A model generated the notes under the pieces. It saw nothing but the letters and a program-made list of their open reading frames with translations. It did not search any database and had not been told where the DNA came from. DNA of 41,258 nt from an uncultured Burkholderiales bacterium (GTDB lineage Bacteria; Pseudomonadota; Gammaproteobacteria; Burkholderiales; Burkholderiaceae_C). The stretch lies in assembly GCA_903838355.1 (NCBI GenBank), contig CAILYC010000055.1:1-41258 (forward strand), in the 5' to 3' direction. Numbering within the stretch: the first letter of the stretch is position 1; each line of letters starts with the position of its first letter. Of this stretch, positions 15,964 to 24,936 are shown one piece after another. The position numbers and the translations under genes were made by a program.

Positions 15964-17979
15964 ATGGACAAGCACAACGTTGACAATCAAACGCAGCAGC
16001 AGCTCGACGCTTTCATCAAAGAGGAAGAAGGCAATGCCAACGACTACGTGGGCGCCTTGGCCAAAGTCATCGGCCTCATGGCGGTGGGCATGTCGCTGTT
16101 TCACCTCTACGCCGCCTATGCAATTGTGCCCACCCAGTACCTGCGCTTGATCCACGTGGGGGTGGTACTCTTTTTGGTGTTTTTGAGTTTCCCGATCGCT
16201 TCTAAATTCAAGAATCGCCTCATGTGGTGGGACGTTCTCCTTGCCCTCTTCTCGATTGCCATCGCCTACTACGCGCTCTCTGGAGGTGACGATTTTGCCG
16301 ATCGAAACACCGAGCCCAATCAACTCGATATGCTGTTTGGTATTGGCCTCATCCTCTTGATCTTAGAAGCGGTGAGGCGCACCAATGGCCTGGTGCTGGT
16401 GAGTGTGACCGCCTGCTTTATTTTGTATGCCTTGTTTGGCAACCACCTGCCCCAACCCTGGACGCACAAAGGCTATGAGCTCGACCGACTGGTGGGCTTC
16501 ATGTACATGACTTTGGAAGGTGTCTACGGCACCGCCATCGACGTTTCGGCCACTTTGATTATTCTATTCACCATCTTTGGTGCTTTTTTACAGCACACCG
16601 GTGCGGGTAAGTTTTTTATCGACTTTTCATTCGCCGCCATGGGGGGCAAGTCTTCAGGGGTGGGGAGAACCATCGTCTTGTCGTCATTTTTACTCGGCGG
16701 CCCCTCGGGCTCAGGGGTGGCCACCACGGTCACGGTGGGCTCGGTGGCGGCCCCCATGCTCTTGAAAGTCGGCTACGAGAGAAATGCTGCCGGAGGGCTT
16801 TTGGCGGCTGGAGGACTTGGCGCCATTATCTCGCCCCCGGTTCTGGGCGCTGCAGCCTTTTTGATCGCTGACTTTTTGAAGATCTCCTACCTTGAAGTGC
16901 TCTTGATGGCCACCATCCCGACCATCCTCTTTTACCTTGGCCTATTTGTGATGGTCGAGATTGATGTTCGCAAATATGGCATGGGCAATGTGACTTTTCC
17001 GGCCGCAGAATCGGCTTGGGGTTTGAGCAAGAAGTATTGGTTTCATTTCTTCTCCTTGGTCTCCATTGTGGTCTTCATGATCTATGGCTACTCGCCCACC
17101 ATGGCGGTGTTTTGGGCAACGGTGGTCTCGGCACTCACCAGTCTTTTGCGGCGCGACACTGCCATTATTCCCTGGGACTTATTCAAAAATTCGAGTGGCT
17201 TTTTAAGCCGACTGTATGACTCGGGACTGACCAAAGCGCTGGCATCTGGGACCACTGGGGTGCTGAGCATTGCGGTAACGTGCGCTGGGGCGGGTCTGAT
17301 CGTGGGCACCGTCACCCTGACGGGCCTGGGCCTGAAATTCAGCTCCATCGTCATTGCCTATGCTGGGGGCTCACTCCTTCTCACCACCATCTTCACCGCC
17401 ATTGTGGTTTGGGTGGTGGGCTTGGCCGTGCCGGTGACGGCGTCCTACATCATCTGTGCGGTGATTGCGGCCCCTGCCCTCATCAACTTGGGGGTGCCAG
17501 ATTTTGCCGCCCACATGTTCATCTTCTACTACGCTGTGCTCTCGGAGGTCTCCCCACCCACGGCTCTCTCGCCCTTTGCGGCAGCGGCCATTTGCAAGGG
17601 CAGCCCTTACAAAACCACACTACAGACTTGGAAATACGTAGCCCCTGCAATTTTGGTGCCCTTCATGTTTGTCCTGGACAAATCGGGAACATCGCTGCTC
17701 CTCATGGGCTCCATGAAGGCACTTATGCAAGCCGATTGGCTACAAATTGCTTGGATCACCTTCACGGCGATCATGGGCATTGTGTGTTTGGCTGGCGGCC
17801 TGCAAGGCTGGTTCATCGAAAAAACCAATCTCTTTGAACGCGTGGTGATGGTGATCGCGGGTGTTGCCTTGGCCTACCCCGACACGTCGGCAGACATGGT
17901 GGGCTTCGTGGGTTTTGCCATTGTGCTCGCCACACAAATATTGAGACACAAAAAACTCAATCCAAAATTGGTGAGTTGA
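15964..17979 (+). CDS. TRAP transporter permease, fused DctQ-DctM type
   Basis: A 671-residue polytopic inner-membrane protein, the length expected for a fused small (4-helix) plus large (12-helix) TRAP permease. The N-terminal third has helices around residues 32-52, 56-76, 83-99 and 117-152. The large domain carries the DctM signature GGPSGSGVATTVTVGSVAAPML, then NAAGGLLAAGGLGAIISPP, and later EVSPPTALSPFAAAAICKG. These segments form the sodium/substrate transport core. It partners with the TAXI protein immediately upstream and imports the solute against its gradient using sodium ions. The fused arrangement is the norm for TAXI-type systems. The gene ends the plus-strand unit; 259 bases of unassigned sequence follow. 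Confidence 0.95.
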   Translation: MDKHNVDNQTQQQLDAFIKEEEGNANDYVGALAKVIGLMAVGMSLFHLYAAYAIVPTQYLRLIHVGVVLFLVFLSFPIASKFKNRLMWWDVLLALFSIAIAYYALSGGDDFADRNTEPNQLDMLFGIGLILLILEAVRRTNGLVLVSVTACFILYALFGNHLPQPWTHKGYELDRLVGFMYMTLEGVYGTAIDVSATLIILFTIFGAFLQHTGAGKFFIDFSFAAMGGKSSGVGRTIVLSSFLLGGPSGSGVATTVTVGSVAAPMLLKVGYERNAAGGLLAAGGLGAIISPPVLGAAAFLIADFLKISYLEVLLMATIPTILFYLGLFVMVEIDVRKYGMGNVTFPAAESAWGLSKKYWFHFFSLVSIVVFMIYGYSPTMAVFWATVVSALTSLLRRDTAIIPWDLFKNSSGFLSRLYDSGLTKALASGTTGVLSIAVTCAGAGLIVGTVTLTGLGLKFSSIVIAYAGGSLLLTTIFTAIVVWVVGLAVPVTASYIICAVIAAPALINLGVPDFAAHMFIFYYAVLSEVSPPTALSPFAAAAICKGSPYKTTLQTWKYVAPAILVPFMFVLDKSGTSLLLMGSMKALMQADWLQIAWITFTAIMGIVCLAGGLQGWFIEKTNLFERVVMVIAGVALAYPDTSADMVGFVGFAIVLATQILRHKKLNPKLVS

Positions 17980-18238
17980 TGAAATGCTCTGGACCTCAAC
18001 CGGTCGGCTTTCAAGACCTTTAAAACATATGCATCAATTCGCCCAATAAAATCATATTCCATAAAGCCCAGCATCACCAACACGAAAAAACCCAAGGACA
18101 TGGGTCATTAAACTACTATTTCAATGCTTGATCTAGGCGCCCACAAGCACTGCAATTGTTTTGAGCCGGTAAGATGGGCCAAGAAGGTGAATTCTTCATT
18201 CGGCGAGCAATTGATGCTCTCTCCTCGTTTTAAGGACA

Positions 18239-19372
18239 TCAACTGATTTTGGTCCACGCTTTTTTACCATTCAACTTGCGAATAACGGCCTCATCAAACT
18301 CGAAACCCAGACCGGGTGACTGATGGAGATACAAATCCCCTTTTTTAAACTCCAGTTGTTTGTTGATGAGTCTTCTGAAATTGAGCACCTGATCGTCTGT
18401 GAAAAACTCTACCATCCGCGCATTCGGGGTTGCGGCCACCAAGGGGGCGTGCAGGTCATGGAACCAATGCGGGTAAATGGTGAGCCCTTTGCAGTCAGCG
18501 TAAGCTGAAATGCGGCGCCACTCAGTGATTCCGCCACAAACAGCAGCATCGGACTGAACGATGGACACCGCCTGCGAATCCATCAACTCGCGAAACCGCC
18601 ACCTTCCCACTTCAATCTCCCCGCTCGCCACATTGATCCGGGTCTGGCGTGCGAGAGCCGCATGCAAATCAATGGCATCGGGCGAAAAAGGCTCCTCAAT
18701 CCAAAAGGGCTTGTAAGGCTCATAGCGGCGAAGGTGCTCCAAAGCGGTGGGCAAATCGCGCCAGGCATTGTTGGCATCCAGGGTCAACAAGACGTCTTCG
18801 CCAATGGCCTCACGGGCCGCTTTGATCCGCGCTTCGTCTTCTTTGGGCGAGAGACGCCCCACCTTCATCTTGACCGCTTTGAATCCAGCCTTCACATAAG
18901 AGGCCATCTCATGGCCGAGTTTGGCAGGTGTTTTGCCCGCCAAATAATAGCCTCCACTGGCATAAGCGGGAACCTTGTCTTCAACCACCGAGCCCAAGTA
19001 GTGGTGCAAGGGCAATTGGGCCGTCCGTGCATTCAAGTCCCAAAGCGCAATGTCCAAAATCGAAAGCGCTCGCATGACGCAACCCGATCGTCCCTGCAAA
19101 ATCGACTCGTTGTACATCTCGGCCCACAAACCTTCTGTGCGGTGGCTGTTTTGACCAATCAATTTGGCAGCAAGCAGCTGCTCAACCGCGAGCTTGGCAA
19201 TACCCCCAGCGGCACTGCCCACATAGCAAAACCCAATGCCTTCGACACCGTCCACACTGCGCACCTTGACCAGACAATAGTGACGCTCGCTCACCGTTCT
19301 CGTCGAAAACGACGTCACCCGGTCCAAGGGAACGGCAACAGCGGTGACTTCAACGGATTCAATAATGGCCAT
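18239..19372 (-). CDS. mandelate racemase/muconate lactonizing enzyme family protein (sugar-acid dehydratase-like)
   Basis: A 377-residue enolase-superfamily enzyme. The second catalytic lysine motif KxK is Lys168/Lys170 in AVKMKVG. Metal ligands are Asp199 (LTLDANNAW), Glu226 (WIEEPF) and Glu252 (SGEIEVG). The general base histidine region PHWFHDLHAP has His302, His305 and His308. The start is ATG 19372; an upstream in-frame codon at 19426 adds an atypical hydrophobic N-terminus. Family members abstract an alpha-proton from a carboxylate; in this gene neighbourhood the likely reaction is dehydration of an aldonate to a 2-keto-3-deoxy acid. It is downstream of an SDR of the keto-deoxy-fuconate dehydrogenase type, on the same strand. 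Confidence 0.9.
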   Translation of the reverse strand: MAIIESVEVTAVAVPLDRVTSFSTRTVSERHYCLVKVRSVDGVEGIGFCYVGSAAGGIAKLAVEQLLAAKLIGQNSHRTEGLWAEMYNESILQGRSGCVMRALSILDIALWDLNARTAQLPLHHYLGSVVEDKVPAYASGGYYLAGKTPAKLGHEMASYVKAGFKAVKMKVGRLSPKEDEARIKAAREAIGEDVLLTLDANNAWRDLPTALEHLRRYEPYKPFWIEEPFSPDAIDLHAALARQTRINVASGEIEVGRWRFRELMDSQAVSIVQSDAAVCGGITEWRRISAYADCKGLTIYPHWFHDLHAPLVAATPNARMVEFFTDDQVLNFRRLINKQLEFKKGDLYLHQSPGLGFEFDEAVIRKLNGKKAWTKIS

Positions 19373-19439
19373 GACAGTTCTCAGCAAAAAAGGTTTAAAA
19401 AATACACAAGGGAATGCAGTGACCAATCAACAGCGGGGT

Positions 19440-20195
19440 TCAAATCGACCAACCCCCATCGATGATTTGGGTGGTGCCGGTTGTGAAGACCGACTCATCA
19501 CTGGCCAAATAGACGGCGAGTGCAGCGATCTCGGCGGCGGTGCCCAATCGACCCAGAGGCTGGCGACCGACAAACATGGAGCGAACCTCTTGGGTGGTCT
19601 TTTTCGTGGCCTGTGCTTGGACTTCGATGCGCTTGTCCAAGGAAGGCGTGTCCACCGTGCCTGGACAAATGGCATTGCAGCGAATACCGAGGTTCACGTA
19701 GTCTGCGGCCACCGATTTGGTGAGTCCTATCAGCGCCGCCTTGGTCATGCCATAGATGAATCGGTTGGGGGCGCCCTTGATGCTGCCCACCACAGACGCC
19801 ACATTGATGATGGAGCCCGAGCAGGCCTCGATCATTTGTGGCAAATAGGTTTTGATAAGCCGGTAGTGCGACATGACATTCAAACCCATCGCCATCTCCC
19901 ACTCGGCTTCGGTGCTCTCTAAAATCGTGCCCGAATGCACAAAGCCCGACACATTGAAGAGCACATCGATGCGACCGGTCAAGCCATGTATTGCTTGAAT
20001 CTCCTGCGGCTTGGTGACATCCAAGAGATGGGTCTCACAATCGCACTCTTTCTGGAGGGACTCAAGGGCTGGCCCATTGATATCGGTCGCATAGACCTTG
20101 GCTCCTTCACGGGCAAAGGCAATGGCACTTGCGCGCCCGATGCCTTGTCCGGCCGCGGTGATGAGGGCTTTCTTGCCCGACAAACGATTTGACAT
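19440..20195 (-). CDS. SDR dehydrogenase, 2-keto-3-deoxy-L-fuconate dehydrogenase-like
   Basis: A 251-residue short-chain dehydrogenase. The cofactor motif TAAGQGIG is at residues 13-20, followed by NVSG in place of the usual NNAG at 81-84. Catalytic residues are Ser134, Tyr148 and Lys152. The pairing of SGFVHSGTIL with the C-terminal RQPLGRLGTAAEIAALAVYLASDES and DGGWSI resembles the DHRS6/BDH2 branch, which includes bacterial 2-keto-3-deoxy-L-fuconate 4-dehydrogenases. That reaction follows dehydration of a 6-deoxy aldonate. The neighbouring enolase-type and IlvD-type dehydratases fit such a pathway. The exact sugar (fucose, rhamnose or a pentose) is inferred and not certain. Confidence 0.85.
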   Translation of the reverse strand: MSNRLSGKKALITAAGQGIGRASAIAFAREGAKVYATDINGPALESLQKECDCETHLLDVTKPQEIQAIHGLTGRIDVLFNVSGFVHSGTILESTEAEWEMAMGLNVMSHYRLIKTYLPQMIEACSGSIINVASVVGSIKGAPNRFIYGMTKAALIGLTKSVAADYVNLGIRCNAICPGTVDTPSLDKRIEVQAQATKKTTQEVRSMFVGRQPLGRLGTAAEIAALAVYLASDESVFTTGTTQIIDGGWSI

Positions 20196-20251
20196 GTCTT
20201 TCTACCCCTTATGAATGTCCATCAACACTGGATTGACCCCAAGCACATCGC

Positions 20252-21988
20252 TCAGTGGTTATCTTTGGGCACGAAGGAACCCCGCTTGCCCACCAAAAAG
20301 TCCAAGTCTGCACCTTCATGGGCTTGCAGCACATGGTCGGTGTAGAGCTTCCAGTAGCCGCTCTTTAAGATCGGTTCAGGCGCTTTCCAGCGCTTGCGTC
20401 TCAAGGCCAGTTCCTCTTCGCTCACGAGAAGCTGCAATTTGCGCTCACCCACATCGAGCTCAATCATGTCGCCACTCTGCACCAAAGCCAAGTTGCCACC
20501 GAGTGCCGCTTCGGGCGACACATGCAGGACCACAGTACCATAGGCCGTGCCACTCATGCGCGCATCGCTGATGCGAACCATGTCGGTGATGCCCCGCCTT
20601 AAAATTTTTGGGGGCAAGGGCATATTGCCCACCTCGGGCATACCGGGGTAGCCCTTGGGTCCGCAGTTTTTCATGACGAGGACGCAGTGTTCATCGACAT
20701 CGAGATCCTCGTCGTCAATGCGCCTGTGAAAATCGTCGCTGTCTTCAAACACCACCGCACGCCCGGTGTGCTTGAGCAAGGCCGGGGTGGCCGCCGACGG
20801 CTTGATCACCGCACCGTTGGGTGACAAATTGCCTTTAAGGACAGCAATCCCGGCATGGTCTTTGAAGGGCTCGGCAAAGCTTTTGATCACCTTGGGGTTG
20901 AAGTTTTCCGCAGACTGAAAGTTCTCCCCAAGGGTGCTCCCGTTGACCGTGATGGCGTCTCGGTGCAGCAAGTGACCCAACTCTTTCATCACCACCTGCA
21001 GACCGCCTGCATAACAAAAGTCCTCCATCAAATATTGGCCCGAGGGCTGCAGATTCACGAGGCACGGTAATTCACTTGCCAAGCGGTCAAAGTCCTCCAA
21101 ATTGAGAGCGACTTCCAAGCGCTTGGCGATCGCAATCAAATGGATCACCGCGTTGGTGCTGCCACCAATGGCGGCCAAGACCCGGATGGCGTTTTCAAAA
21201 GCGTCTCTGGTGAGAATTTGCGAGATGGTGACATCGTCGTGCACCAATTGCACGATGCGCCTACCCGCATCCCGCGCCAAGACATTGCGGTGCCCATCAA
21301 CTGCCGGATAGGTCGCGTTGCCCGGCAAACCGATACCAAGGGCTTCCACCATGCTTGCCATGGTGGAAGCCGTTCCCATGGTCATGCAGTGGCCGTGGCT
21401 GCGACTCATGCAGCTCTCCGCTTCAAAGAATTCTTCGAGCTTCAAAGTACCGGCCCTGACTTGCTCGCTCATGCTCCACACCCCGGTGCCCGATCCCAAT
21501 TCTTTACCGCGCCATTTGCCATTGAGCATGGGCCCGCCACTCACCCCGATGGTGGGCAAATCCACACTGGAGGCCCCCATCAAGAGGCTGGGGGTGGTTT
21601 TGTCGCAGCCCATCAGCAAGACGACCCCATCAATGGGGTTGCCGCGAATGCTCTCCTCCACATCCATGCTGGCCAAATTGCGGTAAAGCATGGCCGTGGG
21701 TCTGAGCAAGGTCTCACCCAGCGACATGACGGGAAACTCCAGCGGAAAGCCACCCGCCTCGTATACGCCAATTTTGACCTGCTCAGCAAGACCGCGAAAG
21801 TGGGAGTTGCAAGGCGTGAGTTCACTGAAGGTGTTGCATATGCCAATCACGGGTCTACCATCGAATTGATCGTGAGGAACACCTTTGCCTTTGACCCAAC
21901 TGCGGTAATTGAAGCCATCTCGGTCTTGACGGCCAAACCACTGTTGGGAGCGCAATTCTTCAGGACGTTTTTTTTTAGTTGAAGTCAT
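20252..21988 (-). CDS. IlvD/Edd family sugar-acid dehydratase (L-arabinonate dehydratase-like)
   Basis: A 578-residue protein closely resembling Rhizobium L-arabinonate dehydratase (579 residues) along its length. The three [2Fe-2S]-binding cysteines are Cys60 (SELTPCNSH), Cys128 (LLMGCDKTTPS) and Cys201 (GHCMTMGTAS). Mg-binding and substrate loops such as RISDARMSGTAYGTVVLH are intact. It dehydrates an aldonate to its 2-keto-3-deoxy derivative. Known members accept several pentonates and 6-deoxyhexonates such as D-fuconate. It is first in a minus-strand unit ahead of the SDR and enolase-type genes. A candidate operator (ATGGTTTACC) lies just 10 bases upstream of its start. True dihydroxy-acid dehydratase of branched-chain synthesis is less likely. 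Confidence 0.92.
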   Translation of the reverse strand: MTSTKKKRPEELRSQQWFGRQDRDGFNYRSWVKGKGVPHDQFDGRPVIGICNTFSELTPCNSHFRGLAEQVKIGVYEAGGFPLEFPVMSLGETLLRPTAMLYRNLASMDVEESIRGNPIDGVVLLMGCDKTTPSLLMGASSVDLPTIGVSGGPMLNGKWRGKELGSGTGVWSMSEQVRAGTLKLEEFFEAESCMSRSHGHCMTMGTASTMASMVEALGIGLPGNATYPAVDGHRNVLARDAGRRIVQLVHDDVTISQILTRDAFENAIRVLAAIGGSTNAVIHLIAIAKRLEVALNLEDFDRLASELPCLVNLQPSGQYLMEDFCYAGGLQVVMKELGHLLHRDAITVNGSTLGENFQSAENFNPKVIKSFAEPFKDHAGIAVLKGNLSPNGAVIKPSAATPALLKHTGRAVVFEDSDDFHRRIDDEDLDVDEHCVLVMKNCGPKGYPGMPEVGNMPLPPKILRRGITDMVRISDARMSGTAYGTVVLHVSPEAALGGNLALVQSGDMIELDVGERKLQLLVSEEELALRRKRWKAPEPILKSGYWKLYTDHVLQAHEGADLDFLVGKRGSFVPKDNH

Positions 21989-21998
21989 GGATGCTTTA

Positions 21999-22008
21999 AT
22001 GGTTTACC
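21999..22008. promoter_or_regulatory. ATGGTTTACC element upstream of the arabinonate dehydratase-like gene
   Basis: A 10-base element with a GGT-TT-ACC inverted core, 10 bases before the minus-strand start at 21988. The same nine bases (ATGGTTTAC) recur at 28527 and 30701, each upstream of a minus-strand catabolic unit. The shape resembles operator half-symmetry of GntR or LacI regulators. Binding is inferred. Confidence 0.4.
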
Positions 22009-22042
22009 CGAGACAAGGGGTGTTGCTGATCTCATGATAATA

Positions 22043-22055
22043 GGTTGAATCAACC
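22043..22055. promoter_or_regulatory. palindrome in divergent region before erythronate dehydrogenase-like gene
   Basis: GGTTGAATCAACC is a perfect 6-base inverted repeat around one base, in the 215-base space between divergent starts at 21988 and 22204. The remainder of this spacer shows no gene. An operator is suggested by place and symmetry only. Confidence 0.35.
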
Positions 22056-22203
22056 ACTGGATAAACCGTGTTTGCCCTATGTGGGAAGTCCAGCTGGACC
22101 TCCCAATCCGTTCGACTTGAAGTCAAAGACTGGGCTCGCGCAATCGGCCCCAGTGCAGCAAGTGTGAAAAGACAGTTAGGCGACAGAAAGGTCATTGAAG
22201 TCC

Positions 22204-23295
22204 ATGCATATTCTGATCACAGGGGGGGCTGGATTCTTGGGTTCGCGCTTGGCCAGAACCCTGCTCAAAAAATCAACGCTCAACCATCAAACGATCACTC
22301 GCTTGACGCTGATGGATCAGTTCCCTATTCCACTGGATTTGCAAGCCGATCCCCGTGTTGAGTGCAAAACCGGGACTTTGCTCGAGCTCGAGCCGTGGCT
22401 CAAAAAAACACCTCTTGATGGGGTGTTTCACTTGGCCTCGGCGGTCTCGGGCGAGTGTGAAGCGGATTTTGATTTGGGGCTCAACTCGAACCTCAAGAGC
22501 ACCATGGGTCTCCTGGAAGCCTTGCGGCACCAGCAAAAACCCGGTAAAGCACTCACGCGCTTGGTGTTTTCAAGCTCGATTGCTGTTTATGGGCCCGATG
22601 CCAGCGTCGCCCTTCCTGACACCGTCTCAGAGTCGACCCTCACCACACCGCAAACCTCCTACGGTGTGCACAAACTCATGTGTGAGCATTTGATCGCCGA
22701 CTACAGTCGCAAAGGCCTGATCGACGCGCGCAGTGTCAGACTCATGACCGTGTGTGTGCGTCCAGGCAAACCCAATGGCGCAGCGTCCTCGTTTTTCAGC
22801 GCCATCATTCGCGAACCCTTGGCCGGCACGGCCAGCGTCTGCCCTGTGGACGCCAGCGTTTCACACCCGGTGGCATCCCCCGAATCGGCCGTTCAGGGGC
22901 TCATCCGTGTGTTTGAATGTAGCCCAGAGCAATTAGGAGGTCGCATCGCGGTCAACATGCCGGCGTTGAACGTCACGGTGCAAGAAATGCTCGACGCCTT
23001 GACCCGGGTGGCCGGCGAGCGGGTGCGGCGTTTGGTGACGTTCAAGGAGGACCCCGTGATCTCAGGAATTGTGGCGCGCTGGCCCAAGGCGGTTCGTGCC
23101 AACCGCGCCGCCTCGTTGGGTCTGCAGGTTGAAAAAACCTTCGATGACATCATCCATCAGTACATCCATGACGCCATCAACGACAACATCGATCACAACA
23201 CGAGCGACAAAGCAAACAAGTCCGCCAATCCCCTGGCCCTGCAAGGCCTGAATCCCTCCGTTTTAAAAACCTTTTTAGCAAAGCACACCCCATGA
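22204..23295 (+). CDS. NAD-dependent epimerase/dehydratase, D-erythronate dehydrogenase-like
   Basis: A 363-residue extended SDR. The NAD-binding motif TGGAGFLGSR is at residues 6-15. The region HLASAVSGECEADFDLG, the SYGVHK catalytic Tyr/Lys segment, RPGKPNGAASSF, and IIREPLAG all match the DenD (D-erythronate 2-dehydrogenase) group. Such enzymes oxidise a four-carbon or related aldonate at C2. ATG 22204 is used; a TTG at 22195 is possible but is too close to AGAAAGG. The C-terminus carries about 45 residues beyond the usual end, rich in Asp, Asn and His, then Lys and Ala. The stop overlaps the start of the next SDR by four bases (ATGA), so translation is probably coupled. Confidence 0.87.
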   Translation: MHILITGGAGFLGSRLARTLLKKSTLNHQTITRLTLMDQFPIPLDLQADPRVECKTGTLLELEPWLKKTPLDGVFHLASAVSGECEADFDLGLNSNLKSTMGLLEALRHQQKPGKALTRLVFSSSIAVYGPDASVALPDTVSESTLTTPQTSYGVHKLMCEHLIADYSRKGLIDARSVRLMTVCVRPGKPNGAASSFFSAIIREPLAGTASVCPVDASVSHPVASPESAVQGLIRVFECSPEQLGGRIAVNMPALNVTVQEMLDALTRVAGERVRRLVTFKEDPVISGIVARWPKAVRANRAASLGLQVEKTFDDIIHQYIHDAINDNIDHNTSDKANKSANPLALQGLNPSVLKTFLAKHTP

Positions 23296-24044
23296 ACCAC
23301 ATTGATCTCAAAGCCCGCGTGGCCGTCATCACAGGTGGCGCCCAAGGCATCGGTTTGGCCATTGCCAAGCGGTTTTTAAACTCTGGCGCCAAGGTCATCA
23401 TCTGGGACCAAAACCTAGAGGCCATGGCCGCTGCCGCCCTCACCCTGAAGCCTTTGGGCGAGGCCCACAGCTACCGAGTCAACTTGACCCATGAAGTGGA
23501 AGTGAAAGCGGTTTGCGACCAAACCCTTAAAGACCACGGTCAAATTGACATCTTGGTCAACAACGCCGGCATCACCGGCGGAAATGCACTGACCTGGGAG
23601 CTCGAGCCCAAGGTTTGGAGAGAAGTCATTGAGGTCAATTTAATTGCCCCCTATTTGACCTCACGCGCGGTGGTACCGGGCATGATCAAGACAGGCTATG
23701 GGCGAATTGTCAACATTGCTTCCGTGGCGGGCAAAGACGGCAACCCCAATGCCAGCCACTACAGCGCCTCCAAGGCCGGGCTCATTGCGCTCACCAAGTC
23801 CTTGTCCAAGGAGTTGGCCACCCAAGGCATCTTGGTCAATGCCGTCGCACCCGCGGCGGCCAAAACCGACATGTTCGCCCAGATGACGCAAACCCACATC
23901 GACTACATGCTCTCCAAAATACCGATGGGACGCTTTGTGGAAGTTGAAGAAATTGCCGCCGTCGTCGCGTGGCTCAGCAGCGAAGAGTGCTCCTTCACCA
24001 CGGGCTCGGTGGTCGACATCTCAGGAGGTCGTTCCACCTATTGA
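23292..24044 (+). CDS. SDR family oxidoreductase (sugar dehydrogenase-like)
   Basis: A 250-residue classical SDR. Cofactor motif TGGAQGIG at residues 14-21, NNAG at 90-93, catalytic Ser144, Tyr157 and Lys161. Asp39 at the end of the second beta strand (IIWDQN) predicts a preference for NAD over NADP. The C-terminal GSVVDISGGRSTY is typical of sugar or hydroxyacid dehydrogenases. It is coupled by a 4-base overlap to the DenD-like gene, so it probably acts on a linked intermediate. It ends 19 bases from a convergent ABC permease gene. The substrate is not identifiable. Confidence 0.88.
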   Translation: MNHIDLKARVAVITGGAQGIGLAIAKRFLNSGAKVIIWDQNLEAMAAAALTLKPLGEAHSYRVNLTHEVEVKAVCDQTLKDHGQIDILVNNAGITGGNALTWELEPKVWREVIEVNLIAPYLTSRAVVPGMIKTGYGRIVNIASVAGKDGNPNASHYSASKAGLIALTKSLSKELATQGILVNAVAPAAAKTDMFAQMTQTHIDYMLSKIPMGRFVEVEEIAAVVAWLSSEECSFTTGSVVDISGGRSTY

Positions 24045-24063
24045 GGTTTTTTTCGTTCAGGAT

Positions 24064-24936
24064 CTATTCCTTCACCGCCCCTGTGAGCCCCGAGACGTAG
24101 TACTCGACAAAGAAGGAGTACAAAAAAGCCACCGGCAAGGAGCCGAGCAAGGCGCCCGCCATCAAGGAGCCCCAGTGGTAGACGTCACCATCAACGAGCT
24201 CCGTCACCACCCCAACCGGAATGGTCTTGTTTTCCGACGAGGAGATGAAAGTCAAAGCGTAAATGAACTCATTCCACGATAGAGTGAAGGCAAAAATACC
24301 GGCCGAAATGAGACCTGGCACCGACAAGGGCAGGATGATTTTGGTGAGGATCTCAAAGCGGGTGGCCCCGTCCATGAGTGCACACTCCTCTAGCTCAAAG
24401 GGAATGGATCGAAAGTAGCTCATCAGCAGCCAAGTGCAAAACGGGATCAAAAAGGTCGGGTAGGTCAAAATCAAGGCCCAACGGGTGTCAAAGAGGCCCA
24501 AATTGAAGACGATGGTGGACAAAGGAATGAAGAGGATCGAGGGCGGGATCAAATACGCCAAAAAAATCGACATGCCCACACTCTTGGAGCCCTTGTAGCG
24601 AAGTCGCTCAATTGCATACGCCGCCAAGACCGAGCACATCAAGGAGAGCGCCGTCGCCACCACCGACACCAGCACTGTGTTCCATAACCACTGTGGGTAT
24701 TCGGTTTCAAAGAGCAGTTTTTTGAAGTGAATCAAGGTCGGGTGGATCACCCAAAAAGGGTTTCCATCTCGCGACAGCAGCTCGGCATCGGGCTTTATCG
24801 AGGTAATGAGCATCCAATAAAACGGAAAAAGAAGCACGATCAAAAACACCACGATCGGCAAATAAACCGTTACGAGTCGCTGCGGGGTCGACTTCAGGTA
24901 GTCAAGTCCTGGAGAGTCTTGCGTGGGGGATGCCAT
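24064..24936 (-). CDS. carbohydrate ABC transporter permease (MalG-like)
   Basis: A 290-residue inner-membrane permease with about six helices, starting at residues 22-44. The EAA loop that contacts the ATPase reads EECALMDGATRFEILTKI, followed by LPLSVPGL. The start abuts the stop codon of the upstream permease gene with no spacer, and its Shine-Dalgarno (AAGGAGG) lies within that gene's last codons, so the two subunits are probably made in equal amounts. It pairs with the MalF-like permease and the ATPase and binding protein encoded further upstream to import a sugar or sugar acid. Confidence 0.94.
   Translation of the reverse strand: MASPTQDSPGLDYLKSTPQRLVTVYLPIVVFLIVLLFPFYWMLITSIKPDAELLSRDGNPFWVIHPTLIHFKKLLFETEYPQWLWNTVLVSVVATALSLMCSVLAAYAIERLRYKGSKSVGMSIFLAYLIPPSILFIPLSTIVFNLGLFDTRWALILTYPTFLIPFCTWLLMSYFRSIPFELEECALMDGATRFEILTKIILPLSVPGLISAGIFAFTLSWNEFIYALTFISSSENKTIPVGVVTELVDGDVYHWGSLMAGALLGSLPVAFLYSFFVEYYVSGLTGAVKE

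Noticed and set aside
18239..20195. Complete L-fucose degradation pathway
   Set aside because: The dehydratase and SDR resemble parts of it, but L-fucose dehydrogenase, lactonase and the final hydrolase are not identifiable, so the sugar is left open.
21140..21982. 280-codon open frame antisense to the arabinonate dehydratase-like gene
   Set aside because: Composition is that of a complementary strand shadow (His/Gly-rich, no motifs), while the minus strand encodes a full-length, motif-complete dehydratase.
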